Assembly (NCBI GenBank): GCA_025084515.1
Contig: JAJAGP010000096.1
Coordinates: forward strand, 558,001 to 622,000
Direction of reading: 5' to 3'
Source of the DNA: Ancistrus triradiatus
Taxonomy: Eukaryota > Chordata > Actinopteri > Siluriformes > Loricariidae
Length of the DNA: 64,000 nucleotides
The position numbers and the translations under genes were made by a program. Positions within the stretch are counted from its first letter, which is position 1, and every line of letters begins with the position of its first letter. Of this stretch, positions 1 through 13,500 are shown one piece after another. A model generated the notes under the pieces. That model was not told the origin of the DNA, did not search any database, and saw only the letters and a list, made by a program, of their open reading frames with translations.

Positions 1-980
1 ACAGACAGAAAGAGACAGACAGATAGACAAATAGACAGACGGATAGATAGGTCAGACAGACAGATAGATGGACGGACGGATAGAAAAACAGACAGATACA
101 TAGATAAACAGACAGACAGACAGACAGAGAAACGGACAGACAGACAGATGGCTGGACATATAGAACGGTAGATAAACAGATACATAAACAGACAGACAGA
201 CAGAGACAGAGATAGAAAGATAAACAGAGACGGATAGATAGATAGATATACAAACAAACAAAGAGAGATATATAGACAGACAGACAGACGGGTAGATAGA
301 CAGATAGAAAGGTAGATAGACAGACAGACAGACAGACAGATAGATACATAAACAAACAGACAGATAGATATACAAACAGAGACATACAGATAGACAGAGA
401 CAGATAGACAGAAAGATAGATAAATAGACAGACAGGTAGGTAGGTCAGACAGACAGATACATACATAGACAGACAGGCAGGCAGACAAGTAAATAGATAG
501 ATAGATAGATAGGCAGACAGACAGACAGAAAGAGACAGACAGATAGACATAGACAGACAGACGGTTAGATAGGTCAGACAGATAGATAGACAGACACAGA
601 AAGAAGAATACCAGATAGACAGGTGGCAGATAGGTACAGTAGATAGAGACAGGCAGGCAGGCAGACAGACGGATAGATAGACAGAAAGAGACAGACAGAT
701 AGACATAGACAGACAGACTGTTAGATAGGTCAGACAGATAGATAGACAGACACAGAAAGAAGAATACCAGATAGACAGGTGGCAGATAGGTACAGTAGAT
801 AGAGACAGGCAGGCAGACAGACAGACGGATAGATAGGTCAGACAGACAGACAGATAGATAGATAGACAGACACAGAAAGAAGAATACCAGATAGACAGGT
901 GGCAGATAGACAAGTGGCAGGTAGGTACAGTAGATAGAGGCAGGCAGGCAGACAGAATGACAGACAGGCAGACAGCTAGA
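1..980. repeat. GATA/GACA (Bkm-like) satellite with longer-unit structure
   Basis: Short AGAC, AGAT and AGGC units run almost without break. From about 540 to 960 there is a longer unit that includes the non-tetranucleotide block AGAAGAATACCAGATAGACA. Copies of it begin near 603, 759 and 879, giving spacings of about 156 and 120 bases. The open frame on the minus strand here is an artefact of the repeat. Confidence 0.95.
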
Positions 981-1380
981 GATTTGTTTAAGAGAATAAA
1001 GGATCGAATCTGGCTGGAAGAACATGTTATAAATGAAGCTCCTTGCGATTACCGTAGCAACACATCACTTGTCAAACTGCAGCCATGTGATTCTTTTGTC
1101 TCTGTTGTACTTCCACTGCTTCGCTCTTATTAGACTCTTATTAGTCAGATATCATGAGCTCATGAACGGCTTCTATTTTCTCCTGCCATTGTTTTCTATT
1201 CATGAAACGGCACAGTCTTCAAAACGCTATAATCAACCGCTGCTAAGAGGCCGGTCTGCAGAACAAGTGGCGCTATATTTAAATTCTAATGAATCCCGTG
1301 GTTTAATTGCGTGTGTCTAAATGAGACTGAGCGAGAGAGAGCGAGAGAGCAGGGAGGGGAAGCGTTTGAGCTTCACACAC
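1..1380. other. part of whirlin last intron
   Basis: No exon is seen. Bases 1-980 are a GATA/GACA satellite. Bases 981-1380 are unique-looking sequence, and a short open frame on the plus strand at 1033-1320 has no recognisable features. Confidence 0.6.
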
Positions 1381-1503
1381 CTGTATGGTGACGATCCGCG
1401 GCAGAGGCTGGCGCGTGTTGGCTCCTCCTTCGATAGCAATGCCCAGGGTACTGGCGCTCTTCGGCACTCGTACCAGGGTTGACGTGGGCTCCAGCAGACC
1501 AGG
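1381..1503 (-). CDS. whrn: whirlin exon 11: start of PDZ3
   Basis: The exon has 123 nt (41 codons), phase 0 at both ends. The acceptor is TCTGCTGGCAG and the donor CAG|GTGTGT. It reads PGLLEPTSTLVRVPKSASTL and GIAIEGGANTRQPLPRIVTI. TLGIAIEGG is the PDZ3 carboxylate-binding loop and strand. The rest of PDZ3 and the C-terminal tail, expected to begin RGGSAH, are not found between 1 and 1380 and must lie further left, outside the window. Confidence 0.95.
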
Positions 1504-4500
1504 CTGCCAGCAGAGCAGGGAAAGGGAGAGAAAACCGAGTGAGCGAAGTGAAGTGCAGAAAGAAAAAGAAGCAAATCGAGCGACACACACACACACAAAA
1601 AAAACATTTGGCTTTCATCATAGCACTCTGTGAAGATCTGACAGGCGAAAAATCCCATTCTTAGTCAGTTCAAATAGCGCCACTCAATCTGCACTTCTAT
1701 CGCCGCCAAGCACCAGCACACACGCAGCTGTGTTCTTCCCAATGAGGAGTGAAATGAGAACGAAAACGTGTGGATGACAAATCAATACAAAACATGACCA
1801 ACAAACGCAGGACACATTACTAAAGCAAATCATGTTTAAGCCCAGTATTGTTTCGCTTAAAAGCAAGAACTGGATTATGAAGAAGCTCCGCTCCCTCCGT
1901 CACAAAAGCCAGTTTACGCATCTTCCATGTGATTTCTCACTCTGTCTGAATTTTTCAAGCTCCTGTCGCTCTGGGTTTCTCGGTCTCACCGGTTTGACCG
2001 CGCTCCCCTCCCCTCCCCCTGCCCGCTCTCCTAAAGGCCGAGTCCGGGCAGGATGGGGGCTGCTCTCCTTGCTCAGGCGTCCCGTTTCTGCAATGTCCAC
2101 GCCGCTGTCCTCGCTCAGGGCCTGTCCGCTGTCAGACAGCTGAGACAAAGCAGCTCCTGCAGTGCAAACACCAAGAGAATTAAAGGAAATATGTGTGTAT
2201 GCATGCATGAATAGGATTTTTTTTTTAATCAGGATTTTAATTACAATATATTTTTTCCTCCAATTCCAGCCTAGTGGACTAAATCAGCGAAGCCTAACCT
2301 TGTGATTAGTTCATAGTCTTGTTCATTATATCACCTCTCAAAAGCAGCTTCGACTATTTTACAAGTTCCACAATCTTGTAATGGGTTATTCATGGCCGAA
2401 ATAAAATGTACAAAGCTACAATGTGGCTTAAACTCCCCTCAAACATGCTCACTGACAAAAACAAAGCATCCAGATAGAAATGTCGGATGTCGGTGTGCAG
2501 TTCTGTCCCTGGCAGGTATGTAAATGATTACAGGTGCGGTCTGATGAGGGTCTTGCCACAAGAGGGCTCCCCCGCAACCATATAAAAAGGCTCTCTGAGG
2601 CTACTTTTGGGTAGTGTACCTCTTGGTGATAGATCGTTGACCACTACATGACGCACTAAAAGGCATTTTGCCCAGTTGACAGACTTTGAAAGGGATGGGC
2701 GTTTTGACGAACTGTCCCATTCTGACCTATCTGTTAGGAGTCGCAAAGTCTCTGGACGGCCCAGACAACCACCAGTAGAGATGATCTTTTGATCCAGATA
2801 CAAGCACAGGCAGCTCCAAGAGGGCTATATGATACACCGATTCAATGTGTTAATCGAATCAATGGTGAACAATTCACTGACTCACACACTGATAGACAGA
2901 CTGAGTCACTGCCGAAGGATTCACCGATTCAAACGCTGATGTGCTGAACAAGAGAGGGATTATGATCGTTATTACTGAAAGACTCATTAATATAAGCACT
3001 GGCCCGCCGAATGAGGGTGTTCACAGCCGACAGATTCACTGATTTACAATCGAACAAACTGAATGAAAACCGAAAAATGAGTCACCATCAAAAGAGTCAC
3101 TGATTTAAAACAGTGAATCTTCTATGATTTATTTAGCTGGTGAACCAGATACAATGATAGTTACGCATAAATACAAGGGAGGTGCAACTAAGTGCAGTCT
3201 TTCATATTTATGTGGTTGTGAATTTGCACAATATAGCCATTAAATATTAGTATAAAATGATTGTCCTAAAAAATAATGCTCGTCAATCCTCTTGTTGGTG
3301 TTGGAGTTCCTTACTGAGTTCAGTAGCAGTCCTAATCTGCCTGAGCTGATCCGGATAATCAAGCAGACTGATTATCTGGAACAGGTGTGCAGGGTTGATA
3401 ATCGCTTCTTGGCCAGATTAAATCTATTTAGGATGGCTCGTGAATGTTTGGCAGCTGCTGAAAATTGATGAGTCACATACAGGAGTACTGCTAATGCTAG
3501 GAGTTACAAACAAACAAACAAAGGTTAAGAATGGTCCTTACCTCTGCTCTGAGGAAGCGGTCTGACCTCGTTGACGTCAGGCTCTGCGTTGGGCCTGTGC
3601 ACCTCCACCATGACAAAGTGCTGCTTGGAGCTAGAGGATGAGAGGCTGGCTTTGGGTTTTTCTGGGCTCAGTGGTGGAGGAGGGCCAGGAGGAGCCGGGA
3701 CTGCCGGAGCTGGAGGGGGGTTCACCTTGCTGGGAGACTGAACGCGGGGGAAAGGGCCGATCGAGTGCTGATTAACCATAGAGAGCTGCGTGACCGGGGC
3801 ATCTTTCTTATCTAGGGGTGAGGTGGGATGTTTGGCTTGCTTCTGGTCTTTGATGGGAATCTGGGCAGGGGCGGTGAAGTACAGGCCCGACTGGGAGGAG
3901 TCAGACTGGGGGCGATTGGCGGGGATGACTTTACGGCTGGGGCGGCGCTGTACGTTGGGGGGAGGAGGGGGTTTGAAGGACGGTGGGGACTCTGTGGTCG
4001 ACCCCGTGTCATCCTAGAATGAAAAAACAAGGCACCAGAGGTGAGGGTTATTTTAGGATCATGGCGTCTCTGTCAGAAGGGAGGACGCAGAACAGAAGTC
4101 TTTAAACTGAAAGGCACTACAGTTCAAAAATCTGGCGCCATCTAGGGTTCGTGCCCAAGTTCGTGGTTGGCGACACAAAACAGGCACGGATTCAAGTCGC
4201 CTTTCATTTCTAAAATCAGCCATTGTGATTCGACAAGGTGCGCCAGGACCGTACATAGAGGAAATACGCAAGACCAGATCCCAAAACACACAGCCTTCGT
4301 CATTCACTACACAATCAGCGTGCAACGATAATTCAGCATGAAGACGACGTGGAGCAAAACAAAGGAAGAAATGAAGGAACGCAAAGCAGAAACATGAGCA
4401 GAATCTGATGGGTGGAGTGGCTGGAGAGAGAAAGTAATCAGACACGAGCCGTCTGAGTGGTGCTCCTGGCCCTCAGAAATCACTGGCAAACCCCAATCAT

Positions 4501-7500
4501 ACACACCGCAGACGCACGGTCTGTTACTGTGGAAACCACTACGACAAAATTATTGGTTTTCATTAGAGGCAGAACTTTTCACAAGAGAGCCATCTTAAGA
4601 AAAGAGAACTCGTTCGTCTCGTTCACCCCTCACCCCACAACACCGGGGAACCGAACAAGCCATGTCATTAACTTATAAACCAATCTCTGCATATTTCTTA
4701 TTTCATCTCCCATAATTCCTTCCCTCCCAAAGTATCCAAGCACCGCTGGCGTCTCATAACAGCAACCCACAGCAAGCAACGTGGATTATTTGGAAGGTTT
4801 CATGCCTCAAACCAGGGCTGGGCTATCAGGCAGAAAGATCAAGATTTAAAGCTGGGGTGGGTATTTTAAAGGACGTCACGATGCGATCATATCACGATAC
4901 ATTGCGATACGATGCAAACTGCGATATACTGCGATATTCCACGTAGTTCACTGAAAATATAAAATCAGCTGAAATACAAGTTACAGTGTACGATCCGAGT
5001 CGTCTTAATACGTCACGTCATACTGATAATTCAGCGGACAAACGGAGTCAAAACCTGGTACTGCAACATGTACAATAGCGCACCCCCCCAAAAAAATTGA
5101 TATTTTGAGCTGGAAATGGATGTAGTATATCACGAAAATAAATATCGCAATATACTGCTGTATCAATTTTTGAGCACAGCCCTAATTTCAAGTTGGAATC
5201 ACGAAAAACTCACGACATCGGCCTATCGTTGTTTGATTCTAGCCATTTCAGCCACGGGTGCTATCTGGCCTTCGGGGTACTCTTTGGGGTGCTTCCTTTT
5301 TAGGATGTTAAGCAGGTTTGTTGTCAGATCTGCCAATGTTGTCTTTGCATATTCTGCAAACGACTTACAAACCAAACCTGGCTGCATATAACAGAATATT
5401 GTTTTAAAATCACTAACCCGTTCGTCTTACGAAGTTGCCAAATAAAGATATTCTAACGGCTGTTATTGGTTTAATTGCTTGTCTGTCAGGCAAAAGTCGA
5501 GCTTAGCCTGTATTAGGCCTGTGCAAAAAGAACAAACAAATCGATACAGCAACACATCGCGATATTTATTTTCGTGTTGTACTATAACTCAGCTCAAAAT
5601 ATCGATTTTTCCGCAACATATGGTGATATAATCGTACCGTGAAGTCCTTGCATCTACAAAAGCACCTGGCTGATAAAACACCTTGGGATGCCATGTCAGC
5701 AGATTCAGCGCAAGTGAACAGTCCCAAGTGCGATGGGTTTCTCGATCTCTCCATAAAGGCAGACGTCTGAGGAGATGTTTGAATTGCCCTCAACCCTCAA
5801 ACCTTCCATCACATCGTTAGAATTAGTTCAGACGCGGGAGGCAAGCCTTGCCTCATCCACGCAGCTACAAACCGGGCCACGGGGCTCACCAGAGAGATGT
5901 CAGCGAGGGCGTTTCCTCTCTCCTGGGCATCTTCTCCATTACTCTGAACCGCACTGTCATTCTGCAAGAGCGAGAAACAGGAACTTCATTAAGTCCAGGA
6001 ATAGCACCATTTACTGCCTGCATTTTGTTGTGTGGTTAATGTGCCTCATGCTGCCTGATCAGAAAATCCCACTCTCAAGAAAAACAGAATAAACAGGATA
6101 AAAAGATGTGGACTGTGGTAGCCTAGCAGGTAAGGTACTGGACTCTGGACCAGAAGGTCCAGGGTTCAAATCCCACCGCTGCCAAGCTGCCACTGTTGGG
6201 TCCTTGAGCAAGACCCTTAACCCACAATTGCTTGGATTGTGCTCTGGATAAGGGCGTCTGCTAAATGCTGTAAATGTAAACTAAAAGCTTATAAAACTTT
6301 AGAATGACCCGATTTGCAAAGTTACACCCATAAACACACATTCTGCATACACGAATACAACCTAAGCAATCCTACTTCTTTAATACTGCGATTAGAATTC
6401 AGCCTGTATGCGAAGCTCCGGAGCCAAAGCGAGGCGCCGCTGCCATATGCAAGCTGACAGACCTCAGACCTCACGCCACATACTAAATAGTGCATAAAAT
6501 AGGATTAAGAGTCAGCCAGTATTTTCAGCTTTGTCTTGCTGGCCACATTTCAACATTAGTAGCTGATAATTTAAAATGAATCATTTAAAATATGCGAAAA
6601 TACAAATACAAAGTGGATGGTCATAATTACTCAAGCAACAGTACACGAGAGGGGGTGCTTTAACGTGAGATATCTCGCCTGCCAATATCTCGCATTAAAG
6701 CACGACCTCGAGGGTATTATCGCGATTATACCACAGAATCGCCAATTATTGTTAGATTTTAAGATGAAGATGACAGAAAAACGATTTGTTAATCCCCTTT
6801 CCGCGAAGTAAATTAGTTCCATTCTATCGTTACCCCGTAAGCCCTTCAGTCATTAAAGTTGAAGGACAGAATGACCAGTAACTGTGTATTACAGCCAATA
6901 AACACAAATATATTGATTGGTAAGTTTTAATTTATTAAAAAGAAAGTTTATTTACATGCAGCAAATAAAAGGGGTGGGGTTTATAAGGCAGGTTGTTACT
7001 AAGATCCACTATTCTACCAACTGAAGCAAATCGGAGTGAGATCCCGGTGTTATAAGCAAAGTCTAGGATCCCGTTTGATTAGCGATTATAAATTTGTATG
7101 ATGAAGCTCTTAATGTTAATCTGATCAGTCAGAAATGTAAGGGGTCCCCCTGCCTTCTGGTCAGGTCAGGAATCATGCAGAACGAAATTGGGGAGCGTAG
7201 TTTACAGCTGTCTCAGACATCTTAAGTAATCCTAAGTAAAAAAGCACCAATAATTCTATTCTACTACTCTTTACATAGTTCTTCAGCATGCACACTGAGC
7301 CGTACACATCCACGCTCTCTGTGGCACCGGCTAAATCCGTGTCGAGTGCAGGAAGAGCTCGAAACCAGGGAGGTTGAGGGATATGCTCTTCATGGCCCCG
7401 TGAGCACACCCCAGCAATTCTCCTCATTAAAGCTCTCCCCAAGCAAAACAAAAGCGCCATCAATTATCTCTAATTGCTCGCTCACTGCAGGCATAGGAAG

Positions 7501-10500
7501 CACTTATGGCTAATTCATTTGCATTAAACTTCAAAGAGCCGCCTGAGCGTGTCGTTGGATATTTGCTTGATTTTTCCTAACGCTGCTTGCGAACACTTAA
7601 TTAAAACAGTCTCACAGAAGACACAAAGGCAGTTACCTGCACAGGGACAGTACGCACACACGGACCGTGTAGGAATCAGAACAAAACGTTTTTATTCGCC
7701 AAGCACCACAAGGACGAGTAATATCTCTTGGTGCAGGTGCCAACATAAAATGACATAAATATATTTAAAAATATGCTGAATATAACAATACAAAATGGAA
7801 TCGTGTTTGGTGGACCAGAACGGATCAAACCTGCTAATCCGACCGTGCACAAACGTGCAAATAAGAACTGATTACTGCATCTGCGCTCCTATTTCTCCAT
7901 CGCAGCCAAAATCAATCTTTGGTTAACGTCAAATAAGCCGTCCAGATAAACTCGTTAAAATAATGATCATGGGAGAGCCGAAGCATAGCAAGATGCAAAC
8001 TGCGGTCCTGCTTCACTCCATGTACGTTTATCGAGCAAATTTCAATTTCTAAACCCGGTACTGAAAACATAACATTCCACTTTAAATCTCTGTTTCTAGT
8101 AATTTATTTCAATTTGCAGGGAATTTTCCAATCCCCGATTCAGCTCATTGTGTTCATATCGATATTGATATTTGAAAGAAATATGCGGAAAGTCACCATG
8201 ATTAGAGGAACTACAGCTACTTTACAAGACACAGCTAACCGAGGCTAACTGGCACCTTTCCAGACTTGGCAGTCCCTACTGTGTGTGCAGACCCAAAGCT
8301 GAGAAATGATACTGCTGGCAGTGGGCATTTATCAGTTACACCTACAGCATCGCAACACTTTATAGATACATGACTACTGATTGTAGCCCATCTGTTCTCC
8401 ACCCGCCACTGCTGACCAGATCTTATTTGAGTGGGAGGCCGGTCTAAACTCCATGCTGTTGGTGAGAAAATCTGACCCCTACCATCTGCGAGCCTCAGCA
8501 GAAATCGAGCTTCATCAGACAAGCTAGTTTCTTCAACTGTTCCGTACTGGAGAGCAAAAACCATTGCGACCTCAGCTTTCTGCTGTCGGCTGACAGAAGT
8601 GGAACCTGGTGGGGGCTTTCGCTGTTGTAGCGCATCCGCCTCAAGGTTTGAGGCGTAGTTATGGGTGTAAGGATACACTCTGCTCAATTTAGCCAATCCC
8701 AAATTGCTCAAGCCTAGGGCGAAGGTGGCAAGGACAAACTCCTGAAACGCTATATGGAAGAAACCTTGGGAGGACCAAGACGAGTGCTATCGTGTCAAAT
8801 CTCTAAAGTTTCCATTGTCGAATGGAAGATATGCGTATATGACATCTGATGTGCCCTCTGGTGGTCAGAAAAGCAATTTCGTAAGATGTCAAAGAGAACG
8901 CACCATGACATTTTTGAATTGGTGGTCATCTTAGTTATGCCCGAGCCACGTGATGCATACGAGCTACAGCCGGCGGTATGTGTGGCATTGGAACATCAAA
9001 ACTTCAACGCACTGACCTTATTCCTCCACCTCCTACATCTCATTTCCGCTTCTCCTGATCTAGTGACACTCAGCGGTAAGTCAACCCTGGACCTCCACTT
9101 TCCCACAATCCCCTGCTAAGCTCCAGTGGAGCAGAGAACTGGTATTTTACACTCAGAACTTATTTGTCAGAGGAGCGTACAGCTTGTGACAGATGCGTGC
9201 TCTGCTTTTGGCAGCAGGGCTGCAGAGTTCTGCACCGAGTGCCAATATGTGCACAGTGTGTGTGTCCCAGAGGAAACGCAGCTCTGCTGCCAAGGCTGCT
9301 GTTTAGAGTGGCAGCTTCTATAGCATCCCTCAGTAGGAAGGGGAATAGAAGTACATACTGACATTTAAAGGGAACATGTTTTTGCTCGCACATAACAAGG
9401 CTACACACCCGCTAAATAATAATCCAGCTAAAGAAAAGTCTATAGAAGAAAATCAAGGCAATTCATTTATTTTCTTAATGCTCATTAAAGAAATATTCCA
9501 GAGTTTCAAGGGATAACACAAAAAACATGTCTTGTTACTGACCCTCATTACTTGGACCCTTATGTGCCATTAGGCTTCTGTAATCTGCATTTCTTTTAAC
9601 TACAAAAGTAGTGTCAACTTTCCCTGAAATTTTGTCTGCTGGAATCACTCATAGGCTACACCGTGGTGGACAGGGGTGTAACGATACACTCAGCCCTCGA
9701 TACTGAGCTCACAATTCGAGTACCGATTTTAGATCCAATAAAACATTCCTGCTTTATTTCTGAAGTGTAAGCATGACTGCGCCCTCTGGTGTTAAAAAAT
9801 GCAATTGCATTAGATGGCATATTGAACAAGAATGTATCGTCCCATTTTTTGGTGCATCACGAAGCATCGTTACACCCCTAGTGGTGGGTATTTGGTCGTA
9901 ACGTGTTGGAGTATTCCTTTAACGAAACACACACAGGTGCGCACAAAAGTTTGGGCACAAACTGGCCAAATTACATTCCGTACTTTTCAAAAGAGAACAT
10001 TAACACAACCTTTGCATGGAACAGCCTAAATGTTGCTCGCATATTTCTGCGTAATTGAATGAACCACAAGCCAAAAAAAGTTGACACTGGACAAAAACTC
10101 AAGTGGATCGAGTGCCCAATCTTTTGCACATGCCAAACATTTCATTTTCTCAATTTGCAGAAATGTTGTACAGTACTGTGCAAAAGTCTTAGGCCAGCAT
10201 TAGATTAGATACACCACTGTTTTAGCAATTGTATAACGGCCATAAATAATTCTCAGCGCTTCTATGAAAATACAACCAGAAAATACCCCAAACAACAAAT
10301 CTAATGGTGGCCTAAGACTTTTGCACAGAGCCGAGTACGAGTCACAGCATATCTTAGATGATAAAGTTAGTGTTAAGAAGAATGCAGAGTTAAGAGAGAA
10401 AAAAAGCCATCACAAAATCCAATCTGTAGGTTTCAAGTGCACTGCAGACACACTGTGTGTGTTGTGTGTGGGTTTGTCTCGGGGTGTTTGTGCCCTACCT

Positions 10501-13500
10501 CCATCATATCAATCAACCAGAGCAGTCTCTCCTGATTGGATGCAGACAGGAACAGTGGGTGAGTCTAGAGGTAATGAAACTCAGCAGGAAAAGCACTCAA
10601 CTAATCAATAGCCTGCACACACTTCCCACCCACTGCCCTGCACTATCACATTCTATTTTAAACTCCACTTTTTCCATCATGACAACTTGACACCGAAACC
10701 TTGTTCACACCAATACAGATATAATTAACATTTTTCTCACTCTTGTCTTCTGTCCACACACTGGCATTTCTGACCACAGAAAAAGGTGCCTTTCTGAATA
10801 AAATCCCCTGCTCTAACACAGGCAAACTGCTTCCTCAGCCACGCTACCATGTTTTGTCTGTATCATATTACTACACTTCCAAACAAATTAGTGTAAAATC
10901 AGTGCCGGACCAATAGTGGCATTCATATTTCATATACTATTTAGCAAACATGTTGAGCACATAAAGGGTTTGTATAAAATGTCACTTTTCTTGTCACTCA
11001 AAAAGAATGATGCCGACTGAAAACGTTACCGAGGGAACAGAACATCCGCGTTCAACAGCGAGTTCAAACAGAATGGCTAAAGAGGGAGCTCAAACGGCTA
11101 ACTCCAAAAGTGTCCAAGCAGCGAGTACAAATGTCTACATTTCAGACGCGTGTTCAAACAGCTCCTGTAACATGCAGGTTTGAACAGCGAGTTCAAATGG
11201 TGATTGAAAAAGTTAGCTTAAGTGATCAAGTCAAAATGGGAATTGAAGCAGCGAGTTCAACAGCATATTTGAAGAGCAATCAGTGTCAAATAGCAAAGTA
11301 AAACACTGAGTTCATACAGGGTTCAAACAGCGAGTTCAAACATTTGTCTGACTTTTAAATGGTGAGTTTAAATATATTAACTCAAATGGTCAGTTCAATC
11401 ATTGCATTTTCTTTGCAACTTGCTTACAGTGGGGCAAAAAAGTATTTAAAAAAATCTACAATTTCCTTCCTGGTGTCCTTCAACAGCTTTTTGGTCTTGG
11501 CCATGGTTGAGTTTGGAGTCTGACTGTTTGAGGCTGTGGACAGGTGTCTTATATACAGGTAACGAGGTCACACAGGTGCCATTAATACAGCTTCTTAAAG
11601 AAGTTACAGGTCTGTGAGAGCTTGTTTGTGGGTGACCAAATACTTATTTTCCACCATGATTTACAGTTAAATTCTTTAAAAATCCTACAATGTGATTTCC
11701 TGGATTTTCTTTCTCATTTTCTCTCTCATAGTTGAAGTGAAGCTATGATGAAAATTACAGACCTCTCTCATCTTTCTAAGTAGGAGAACTTGCACAGTCA
11801 GTGGCTGACTAAATACTTTTTTGCCCCATTGTATATATATATAAAAGAAATTACAGAATAAACCATAAAGCACCCCAAACCATTTTGTACAGGGCAGTAT
11901 AAGACGCCCCTAAGCACTGCATACCCTTAACAGAAAATGATCAGGAAGACTGAGCTCAAGAACATGTGTGTGACTTCCTATCAGACATGAGGGTTTTGGA
12001 CTGGTATGATGCTGCTCTCTCTGACAGACATGTGCTTGGGTTGCTGCATTGGAAACCTGACTAACCACACAGTCGGTGCCTCCTACCCGTGCAGAGCTGA
12101 GCGTGGTGTTGGTCGTGTAGCTTCCCGACGAAGAGGCCAGCGTGTCGGGGTAGGACACCATGGAGGAGGAGTCGGCATGGAGCGCCGATGCCCCCGACGC
12201 TCCCTGTCGGGCCTTTAGAGTCTCGATCTCTCGTCTGAGCACCAGCTCGTCGAATCGCTCCAGATCCTGAGCGCTGACCAGCCCCCGCACCTCGGACAGC
12301 AGCGAGAACTGCAGCCAACGCACAAACAGCAGCGTTTCAGCGCCAGACGCTCCAATGCCATCAATAACACCAGCCCGATATGAGACAGAGCTGCTGTGAG
12401 TCAGCACAGCTATTGTTTGAATATGGCACGGGGGGACAGAGCTATTATAAATCCGTCTCCCGTCTGGCCACCAAACCGATGGCAGAGCGTACACAAAGAG
12501 CACAGGACAAGAACGGAGCTGAACAAGTAGCTGTAATTATGGACGTGACAAAAAAGACGCATTGTGAATCTCTCCTGAAGGATTTCGTATCGATTCACAT
12601 GTCAGAAATGTATACAGCAACAAACAGCGTCTTGGCAACAGAAAATGTTTTAAACTATGAAGATTTCTCATCGGGAACGCAGCGTTCGGGTACTGCAGTA
12701 TGGCTGGTGAGTATCAAATTTTGGTCGGATTCTATACGAGACTGACTTCTGATTAAACCCTGAGCGAGTTTACATACCTAATAATCCGATCATAGTCAGA
12801 TTATTCAAGTGGTCAAGTAAACAGTCTGCTCCGATCCAGAAATCCCATACAGACAGCTGGATTTCATCCCAGTAATCAGATTACTCACTCATAGCACGTA
12901 TACCAGTCACATGGCAGAAAGTTCAAGAACTGACTCGTTGAAAGCAGAAACCTATAAATATCACCGTTGCATCAGTACAACCCATTCTACTGCCAGTTTG
13001 TCTACGGAGAATCCAGAAACTTATGCTTTAGATTATAAAAGCGAGTGTTGAGCTCAATAATTAGAACGTTTGTCTCCAAGACGTCTCTATAATATAGAGT
13101 TAAGTCCTTCATATCCCTAAAACGCACCTTGGCTTGCGTGTTGAGAAGCTCAAAGAGGGCCATGACCAGCTGTTCGACGCCGACGTGTCCATCGCGGTAC
13201 TCCTGGACGTAGTAGTTCATGGTGTGCCTCTCGGGCTCGGTCAGCAGATGTCTGGCCTGGTCCTCCAGCATGGCTCTGCTCTGATTCACCAGACTGGACA
13301 GTGTCACCTGAGATCCCGCTACGCCTTTATAAAAACCTGCCTGCAGAAACAGAGGGGACGGCCGGAGGAGAAAGACGATGACTGGCTGCAAAAGACTGAA
13401 ATCTGTTCAGCTCAGGCACTGGTGAGCCCAGTAGTTCTCCAACTTTTTCTGCAGCCCCCTTCTTTTGATCCTCCCACTCCGACACACAAGTCATACACGT

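Larger units (their letters stand above)
5962..12086. other. whirlin intron 7
   Basis: About 6.1 kb. It holds a tRNA-type SINE (6109), an inverted repeat (6650-6710), a DNA-transposon fragment (8455-8660), a hAT MITE (9671), a MITE with CAGTACTG ends (10171), a degenerate repeat array (11040-11400) and a Tc1 deletion derivative (11427). Nothing convincing is seen in 6850-8230. Confidence 0.7.

Noticed and set aside
52..375. A 107-codon frame resembling a membrane protein
   Set aside because: It comes from the GATA/GACA repeat: the repeated units give Y, L, S, V and C by codon rotation.
1033..1320. Open frame as the last whirlin exon
   Set aside because: It is on the wrong strand and has no PDZ3 landmark such as GHVILEVNG.
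1935..1941. Donor GTGAGA after exon 10 extension
   Set aside because: It has a good consensus but leaves one extra base and breaks the frame into exon 11. The donor after 1990 keeps it and matches the known protein.
6160..6180. tRNA gene suggested by box A and box B
   Set aside because: It is the head of a SINE with the full SINE body and tail. Sister copies at several places share everything beyond the tRNA part, and no full cloverleaf with a CCA-type end is seen.
7173..7463. Candidate for the missing whirlin exon between exons 7 and 9
   Set aside because: Its frame has no matching phase or landmarks. The 72-nt exon at 5890-5961 meets all conditions.
8235..8711. A 158-codon minus-strand open frame
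   Set aside because: Its 5' half crosses a DNA-transposon fragment also present at 45680. No domain or start signal is visible.
13336..13340. Alternative acceptor four bases into exon 6
   Set aside because: It would change the phase by one base relative to the microexon.
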